Assembly (NCBI GenBank): GCA_010021705.1
Contig: RGMU01000031.1
Span: 1-11,609 of the forward strand
Direction: 5' to 3'
DNA from: Chitinophagia bacterium
GTDB lineage: Bacteria; Bacteroidota; Bacteroidia; Chitinophagales; Chitinophagaceae
Length of the DNA stretch: 11,609 bases
Within the stretch, counting starts at the first letter, position 1, and each line of letters opens with the position of its first letter. The position numbers were made by a program, and so were the translations under genes. This document shows positions 6,713-11,609 of the stretch, piece after piece. The notes under the pieces are model-generated. The model had not been told where the DNA came from. It saw only the letters and a program-made list of their open reading frames with translations, and searched no databases.

Positions 6713-7453
6713 ATGAAAATAGTAGCACTTATACCTGCCCGTTTAGGCGCAACCCGCTTTCCGCGCAAGTTGCTGGCATTGCTGAAGAACAAAACGGTTA
6801 TTCGCCGTACTTATGAAGCCACTTTGGGCACCGGGCTGTTTGATGATGTATATGTGGTTACAGATAGTGATGAAATATACCATGAAATAAGCATAAATGG
6901 GGGCAAAGCCCTTAAAAGCAAGGCTGAATATGAAAGTGGCACAGACCGCATTGCTGAAGCCGCTGCTATGCTTGATGCCGATATTTTTGTTAATGTGCAA
7001 GGCGATGAGCCTTTTGTGCAAAAAGAACCGCTTAGGCAGCTTATTAGCCTGTTTAACGATGCAGATGCCATTCCGCAAGTAGCATCATTGGTGCAGCCCC
7101 TTCACAATCCTGAATATATAGCCGACCCCAATTACGTTAAAGTGGCATTAAGCCTTGACAATACAGCCTTATTTTTTTCCAGGAGCGTTATCCCTTATCC
7201 GCGCAGCAAGGAACTTGCCATTACCTATTACGAGCATATAGGCGTATATGCGTTTACCAAGCAAGCCCTGTTTATGTTTGCTAATTGGCAAATGACCCCA
7301 TTAGAAAGTGCAGAAAAGGTAGAATGCTTGCGCTTTTTAGAGCATGGAGTGCCTATTAAAATGGCAGTTGCTACTTATATGGGTGTGGAAATAGATGTGC
7401 CCGAAGATATAGACAAGGCACTCGCCCTAATGGAGGCAAATGGTTGGGAGTAG
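6713..7453 (+). CDS. kdsB: 3-deoxy-manno-octulosonate cytidylyltransferase (CMP-Kdo synthetase)
   Basis: KdsB activates the lipopolysaccharide core sugar Kdo (or 8-amino-Kdo in some bacteria) with CTP to give the CMP-sugar donor, in the cytoplasm. The 246-residue protein has all family signatures: IPARLGATRFPRK (7-19), SGTDRIAEA (75-83), VNVQGDEPF (93-101, with D98 in the metal site), YYEHIGVYAF (172-181), EKVECLRFLEHG (201-212) and DVPED (228-232). Length is normal and no key segment is missing. The gene follows DUF423 by 9 bases. It is followed after a 35-base, G-free AT-rich leader by a KdnB-like dehydrogenase, which suggests that its natural substrate may be 8-amino-Kdo, as in Shewanella. 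That substrate preference is inference. Confidence 0.96.
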   Translation: MKIVALIPARLGATRFPRKLLALLKNKTVIRRTYEATLGTGLFDDVYVVTDSDEIYHEISINGGKALKSKAEYESGTDRIAEAAAMLDADIFVNVQGDEPFVQKEPLRQLISLFNDADAIPQVASLVQPLHNPEYIADPNYVKVALSLDNTALFFSRSVIPYPRSKELAITYYEHIGVYAFTKQALFMFANWQMTPLESAEKVECLRFLEHGVPIKMAVATYMGVEIDVPEDIDKALALMEANGWE

Positions 7454-7488
7454 ATAAATAATAAATTTAACTATTTAATATAATAAAA

Positions 7489-8565
7489 ATGAACTTCAGA
7501 AACTTTAAAATGGTGGATTATATGGTGTATGGTAAAGGTTGCTTTGCGCAATTAGACGCAATTTTAGCCCCACATAGAATGCCTAATGCACCGATAGTGT
7601 TTTTTTTAGACCACTACTTTGACGGTGATAACGCTATGAAGGCGCGCATTCCCCTTAGAGATAATGATGTGATAATAAGTGCCGATGTTACACATGAGCC
7701 TAAAACGGGCTATATAGATGAATTGGCAGACCATATCAAATCTACATTGGGCACGGTATCCGGCATTGTGGGCATTGGCGGTGGCTCTACGTTGGACATT
7801 GCCAAAGCCGTATCTATAATGATGACCAACCCCGGCAAAGCACAAGACTATCAGGGGTGGGACTTGGTAAAAAACAAAGCCGTATATAAAGTGGGTATTC
7901 CTACACTTTCCGGCACCGGGGCTGAGGTATCGCGCACAACCGTACTTACCGGACCCACCCGCAAGTTGGGCATGAACTCCGATTTTACGCCTTTTAACCA
8001 AATAGTGTTAGACCCTGAATTAATTGCAAATGCGCCATCACATCAGCGTTTTTATACGGGCATGGATTGCTTTATACATTGTGTAGAATCGCTTACCGGC
8101 ACTTATATCAACCAATTTAGCCGTAGTTATGGTGAAAAAGCACAGGCACTGTGTGAAGAGGTATTTTTGCATGAAGACGCATGGACTGCCGAAAGCGATG
8201 AGAAGCTGATGATGGCTTCTTATGCGGGGGGTATGAGCATAGCTTATTCGCAAGTAGGGGTGGCACATGCCATTAGCTATGGACTAAGCTATTTGTTGGG
8301 TACTAAGCATGGCATTGGTAACTGTATTGTGTTTAACCATTTGCATGAATTTTACCCGCAGGGCGTGGACATTTTTCACAAAATGGTGGACAAGCACAAC
8401 ATTCCCACTCCGCAGGGTATATGTGCTTCCCTTTCCGACCAAGACATAGAAACCATGATGAATGTGTCTTTAGGGTTAGCACCACTTTGGGAAAACGCGT
8501 TAGGAACGGATTGGAAAAACCTGATGACCGCTGACCGTCTCTATAGCCTGTATAGAAAATTATAA
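7489..8565 (+). CDS. kdnB: KdnB-like 3-deoxy-manno-octulosonate 8-oxidase (iron-containing alcohol dehydrogenase family)
   Basis: The 358-residue protein is a metal-dependent group III alcohol dehydrogenase. It has the NAD-binding GIGGGSTLDIAKAV (95-108), IPTLSGTGAEVSRT (137-150) and a metal site of D193 and H197 (TGMDCFIHCVES) with H260 and H274 (VAHAISYGLSYLLGTKHGIGN region). Its opening, MNFRNFKMVDYMVYGKG, closely resembles Shewanella KdnB as I remember it. KdnB oxidises Kdo at C8 to the aldehyde, which KdnA then aminates to 8-amino-Kdo, a change linked to polymyxin resistance. Position right after kdsB repeats the Shewanella clustering and is the strongest argument for KdnB over a generic alcohol dehydrogenase. 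The partner aminotransferase kdnA is not in the window. Confidence 0.85.
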   Translation: MNFRNFKMVDYMVYGKGCFAQLDAILAPHRMPNAPIVFFLDHYFDGDNAMKARIPLRDNDVIISADVTHEPKTGYIDELADHIKSTLGTVSGIVGIGGGSTLDIAKAVSIMMTNPGKAQDYQGWDLVKNKAVYKVGIPTLSGTGAEVSRTTVLTGPTRKLGMNSDFTPFNQIVLDPELIANAPSHQRFYTGMDCFIHCVESLTGTYINQFSRSYGEKAQALCEEVFLHEDAWTAESDEKLMMASYAGGMSIAYSQVGVAHAISYGLSYLLGTKHGIGNCIVFNHLHEFYPQGVDIFHKMVDKHNIPTPQGICASLSDQDIETMMNVSLGLAPLWENALGTDWKNLMTADRLYSLYRKL

Positions 8566-8627
8566 TAATGTTTCCTTGCTTATTACTGAAAGACAATAAT
8601 GCCTTTGCATAACTTTTGTTATACGAA

Positions 8628-10049
8628 ATGAGAAAATTATTGTTTTTTGCAGTAGCCACCGGCTTACTTTCAGTACCCTTATTCGCTCAGGGTAGTTTAG
8701 ACAGAATAACCAACCGTAGCGAGCACTTACCGGGCATTAACGTAGAGGAAACGGGAGACACGGTAAAAGAGAAAATTCCTTTTGAGGGCATGGATTTCAC
8801 TTGGCAAAATGGTAGCGACAGAAGGACGCAGAGCGTTTTTCACAATCCCTATTTCACGCCATGTATTATGTTAGACGCTAATTATACCTATTCGTTTAAT
8901 AACCCTGTGGATAATACTGTTGTGGGTTCTACAGCCTTAGCCCGCAACAACGAAATGGAATTGAGCAGTGCTACCATTGGTGGTGATTTTAACTATAATA
9001 ATGCACGTGCTCGCATCATGACGCAGTTTGGTACAAGAGCCACCGTTATTCCTCGCAACGATTATAGCCCCTACAGAGGGCAATATGAACTTCATAATGC
9101 CTATCGCTACATCAGCGAGGCTTATGCCGGCTATCATTTCAACAAATGGTATGGCATCAATGTGGACTTTGGCATGTTTATGTCATACATAGGCTTAAAT
9201 AGCTACTATCAAGTAGAAAATTGGGAATATCAGGCTTCTTATACTTCTGATAACACCCCTTGGTTTTTTAACGGTATGCGCGTCCAAATTTTCCCTTCCA
9301 AATACCTAAAAATTGAACCTTGGATTATTAACGGCTGGCAAAGCTATGGCAAGTTTAACACTATGCCGGGCTTTGGTGCAAACATCACATGGTGTCCTAA
9401 TGAAAGGTTTAAATTACTTACCAATGACTATTATGGCACAGATGCAGCCGGATTGCCTGAGAGAAAACGTTTTCATTCCGATAACAGCGTTTTATATCGT
9501 TACTATAACCGCCCTGCCGGCAAAGGCATAAGCCGTATGGCATTTTCTGCCACTTTTGACTTAGGTTTTGAGCAGGGTGGGGGGGTAAAAGCCTTTAATG
9601 GCGATAGTGCCACGCCTACACAGCACTTTATAAGTGGCATGATATACAATAGAATATGGTTCCACCGAAATAAATTTGCTTTAACCGTAGGGGGCGGCAT
9701 GATGACAAACCCCGGCAGGTATTTAGTACTTTACCCTACCGGCGATGCAAGCCCCCTACCTGACCCTAATGACCCCACTAAAACAGAAGGAACACACCCC
9801 TTTAGTGCCAATGTTGGCGACAAGTTTAATGCTTGGGACTGCTCTGCCAACGTAGAGTGGCTACCTAACCAAAGCATTGCCTTTCGCTTAGAATATGTGC
9901 ACCGCGAAAGTGATGTGCCTTATTTTGCCGGTAGGGGAGGCGTTACAGCCCCTAACGGCTACAGAACTACGGTATTACCCACAGATTGGGCACCGGATTT
10001 AGTGACCCATGAAGATAGAATAATCATGGCTGTGCTATTCAGGCTTTAG
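8628..10049 (+). CDS. BBP2-family outer-membrane beta-barrel protein (OmpL-like porin)
   Basis: The 473-residue precursor begins with a Sec signal peptide (basic MRKLL, hydrophobic core, cleavage probably after LFA at 18-20). The rest alternates polar and hydrophobic residues and is rich in aromatics and glycine, as in outer-membrane barrels. It ends in a strand IIMAVLFRL. Segments such as EAYAGYHFNKWYGINVDFGMF (164-184), NTPWFFNGMRVQIFP (209-223) and LKIEPWIINGWQSYG (227-241) match the putative beta-barrel porin-2 (BBP2, OmpL-like) family common in Bacteroidota. Substrate is unknown. I chose ATG 8628 because the longer TTG start at 8616 only adds four residues ahead of a proper signal peptide. 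A G7 run at 9579-9585 lies inside the gene. The stop is 4 bases from that of the convergent transporter. Confidence 0.88.
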   Translation: MRKLLFFAVATGLLSVPLFAQGSLDRITNRSEHLPGINVEETGDTVKEKIPFEGMDFTWQNGSDRRTQSVFHNPYFTPCIMLDANYTYSFNNPVDNTVVGSTALARNNEMELSSATIGGDFNYNNARARIMTQFGTRATVIPRNDYSPYRGQYELHNAYRYISEAYAGYHFNKWYGINVDFGMFMSYIGLNSYYQVENWEYQASYTSDNTPWFFNGMRVQIFPSKYLKIEPWIINGWQSYGKFNTMPGFGANITWCPNERFKLLTNDYYGTDAAGLPERKRFHSDNSVLYRYYNRPAGKGISRMAFSATFDLGFEQGGGVKAFNGDSATPTQHFISGMIYNRIWFHRNKFALTVGGGMMTNPGRYLVLYPTGDASPLPDPNDPTKTEGTHPFSANVGDKFNAWDCSANVEWLPNQSIAFRLEYVHRESDVPYFAGRGGVTAPNGYRTTVLPTDWAPDLVTHEDRIIMAVLFRL

Positions 10050-10053
10050 CGGG

Positions 10054-11609
10054 TTAGTGGGCATCGGCTAAGTTTAGCTTTTCGAGCTGCTTCTTATTCA
10101 CCTTTACCAAAAGCAGAAAGGGAATACAAATTAAAAATAATATGCCCATATACAAAAATACGTCCATGTAAGACAGTACGGCTGCCTGCTTCATAATGCT
10201 ACCGAATAACCCTTTGTAGGCACTGCTAAGAGCAATATCCGGCGACATACCTTTTTGCATAAAGTTGCGTTGCATACTATTTAACCGTTGGGTGGCAAGC
10301 ATGTTGTTGTCTGTAATGTGCTCTGCCATGTTGCTGGCGTGTATCCAGTTTTGGCGTGAAATGAAGGTGGTAATTACGGCGATGCCAAACGACCCGCCCA
10401 ACTGTCTCATCATGCCCGTAAAGGCTGCACCCTGCCCAATTTGCATCCCTTTTAGCGAAGATAATGAAATAGCTGTAATGGGAATAAATAGCATACCCAT
10501 GCCCACACCGCGCATAATCAGCATCCAAAATAAATCGTCTTTATGCGTGTCGGGTGTGAGAATTAAATAGCCCCAGTAACAGAACAGGAAAAAAGTAAAC
10601 ATGCCAAAAGCAACTAAAAGAGGTTGATTAAATCCTTTTTGAATTAAGTTACCAATTACCGGCATCATAAAAGCGGTGGTAACGGCAGCGGGTATCATCA
10701 GTTCTCCGGCTTGTTGGGCTGTCCATCCTAAAATGCTTTGCGTGTATAGCGGAATAATAAAGGTTGTGCCGTATAAGCCAAAACCTAACATAAAAGATAG
10801 TATAGTGCCTACCCTTAAATTACCATTTTGCAGAACCCTTAATTCTACAATAGGGTTGGCGTAGGTAAGTTCGCGCCATATAAAAAAGAAAAACCCAAAA
10901 AACGCTGTTATAGAAAGTACAATAATAGTAGTACTCTCAAACCAGTCGTCCTCCTGCCCGCGTTCTAATACATATTGTAATGAACCTACCGAAATAGCAA
11001 GCAATGCAATGCCTAACCAGTCCACTTCGCTTGCACTTTTCTTTTGAGCATATTGCGGGCTGCGCACAAACTGTAAGGTTAATAACGCTGCTATTGCGCC
11101 TATGGGCAGGTTGATGTAAAATATATAGGGCCAGCTGTAGTGTTCTACAATATAGCCACCAAGCGGAGGTCCCAATGTTGGTCCTATAATCACGCCTAAG
11201 CCATATATAGCCTGCGCCATACCTCGCTTTTCCGGGGGGTAGCTTTCGGTAATAATGGTTTGAGAGGTAACTAATAGCGCACCGCCGCCTAATCCCTGCA
11301 AAAACCGAAATAGCACTAATTGCACAATATCATGCGCATTACCACACAGAAACGAACATATAGTAAAAATGATAATAGATGCCGCAAAGTAATTTCGCCT
11401 GCCAAATTGGGTAGATAGCCAGCTTGTCATGGGTACAATAATCACATTGCCAATGGCATAAGCCGTTATCACCCAGCCTACCTCGCTAAGTGTTGCGCCT
11501 AAATTCCCCTTCATGGGGTTAAGTGCCACATTAACGATAGTGGTATCCACAATCTCAAGCAAGGCGCAAAAAATGGCAGTAATGGTAATAATTACCCTAC
11601 GGGGACCGT
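10054..11609 (-). CDS. DHA2/EmrB-type MFS multidrug efflux transporter (5' end cut by window edge)
   Basis: The frame stays open to the right edge, giving 517 visible residues; the true start lies just outside. The first visible residues, GPRRVIITITAIFCALLEIVDTTIVNVAL, are helix 1 of a DHA2 transporter, including the D-T-T-I-V-N signature. Motif C is YGLGVIIGPTLGPPLGG, and RFLQGLGGGALL and MRQLGGSFGIAV are also typical of EmrB/QacA drug:H+ antiporters. Hydrophobic segments fit the 14-helix plan. In Bacteroidota such genes usually follow an EmrA/HlyD adaptor and a TolC-like channel, which would lie upstream, beyond the right edge (inference). The protein ends with a charged tail (KVNKKQLEKLNLADAH). 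A TTG at 11562 is not the start, because conserved helix 1 sequence precedes it. Confidence 0.94.
   Translation of the reverse strand, partial: GPRRVIITITAIFCALLEIVDTTIVNVALNPMKGNLGATLSEVGWVITAYAIGNVIIVPMTSWLSTQFGRRNYFAASIIIFTICSFLCGNAHDIVQLVLFRFLQGLGGGALLVTSQTIITESYPPEKRGMAQAIYGLGVIIGPTLGPPLGGYIVEHYSWPYIFYINLPIGAIAALLTLQFVRSPQYAQKKSASEVDWLGIALLAISVGSLQYVLERGQEDDWFESTTIIVLSITAFFGFFFFIWRELTYANPIVELRVLQNGNLRVGTILSFMLGFGLYGTTFIIPLYTQSILGWTAQQAGELMIPAAVTTAFMMPVIGNLIQKGFNQPLLVAFGMFTFFLFCYWGYLILTPDTHKDDLFWMLIMRGVGMGMLFIPITAISLSSLKGMQIGQGAAFTGMMRQLGGSFGIAVITTFISRQNWIHASNMAEHITDNNMLATQRLNSMQRNFMQKGMSPDIALSSAYKGLFGSIMKQAAVLSYMDVFLYMGILFLICIPFLLLVKVNKKQLEKLNLADAH

Noticed and set aside
8579..8600. Possible terminator hairpin after kdnB (TTATT...AATAA)
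   Set aside because: The stem is only 5 A/T pairs with a long loop and no T-run follows, so it does not support a terminator.
8600..8622. Promoter-like TGCCTTTG and small ATAAC/GTTAT dyad before the barrel gene
   Set aside because: The -7 match has TG in place of TA, the spacing to a TTG at 8576 is long, and the 5-base dyad is common by chance in AT-rich DNA; too weak to list as a feature.
8616..8627. TTG start for the outer-membrane barrel gene, four residues longer
   Set aside because: The ATG at 8628 gives a standard signal peptide starting MRKLL; the extension adds LYE ahead of it and nothing supports it.
11560..11562. TTG as the start of the MFS transporter
   Set aside because: The frame stays open to the window edge and the upstream codons encode conserved helix 1 sequence, so the gene is simply cut by the edge.

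Overview
The window reads as chromosomal DNA from a member of the Bacteroidota, plausibly of the Chitinophagales/Sphingobacteriia type. The reasons are protein character (a TPR-containing sensor kinase, a BBP2-type outer-membrane barrel, Kdo metabolism), AT-rich translation starts that mostly lack Shine-Dalgarno sequences, and one good match to the Bacteroidota -7 promoter element TAnnTTTG. It is gene-dense: no gene-free stretch exceeds 300 bases, and the longest gap is 188 bases (1880-2067). I see no rRNA, tRNA, CRISPR array or insertion sequence.

Left block (1-4149, minus strand). In transcription order it holds a periplasmic-TPR sensor histidine kinase, a stand-alone receiver protein, a membrane-anchored HEAT-repeat protein, and the start of a membrane family-2 glycosyltransferase cut by the left edge. 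The last three are packed with 12- and 6-base gaps and look like one operon; the kinase lies 188 bases upstream on the same strand. The layout suggests a two-component pathway that controls a polysaccharide-making glycosyltransferase by protein-protein contact, since the receiver has no DNA-binding domain.

Middle block (4172-8565, plus strand). A run of closely spaced or overlapping genes: a YbgC-like thioesterase missing its N-terminus, cinA (with an apparent one-base frameshift near its 3' end), shikimate kinase, a small DUF423 membrane protein, kdsB (CMP-Kdo synthetase), and a KdnB-like Kdo 8-oxidase. The kdsB-kdnB pair points to lipopolysaccharide with 8-amino-Kdo rather than, or beside, ordinary Kdo; the aminotransferase kdnA is not in the window.

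Right block (8628-11609). A BBP2-family outer-membrane beta-barrel (plus) converges on a DHA2/EmrB-type multidrug transporter (minus), with 4 bases between their stop codons; the transporter runs off the right edge.

The points most worth a second look are the junction at 4150-4175 between the two divergent blocks, the cinA frameshift, the sensor-receiver-HEAT-glycosyltransferase cluster, and kdsB-kdnB without kdnA.
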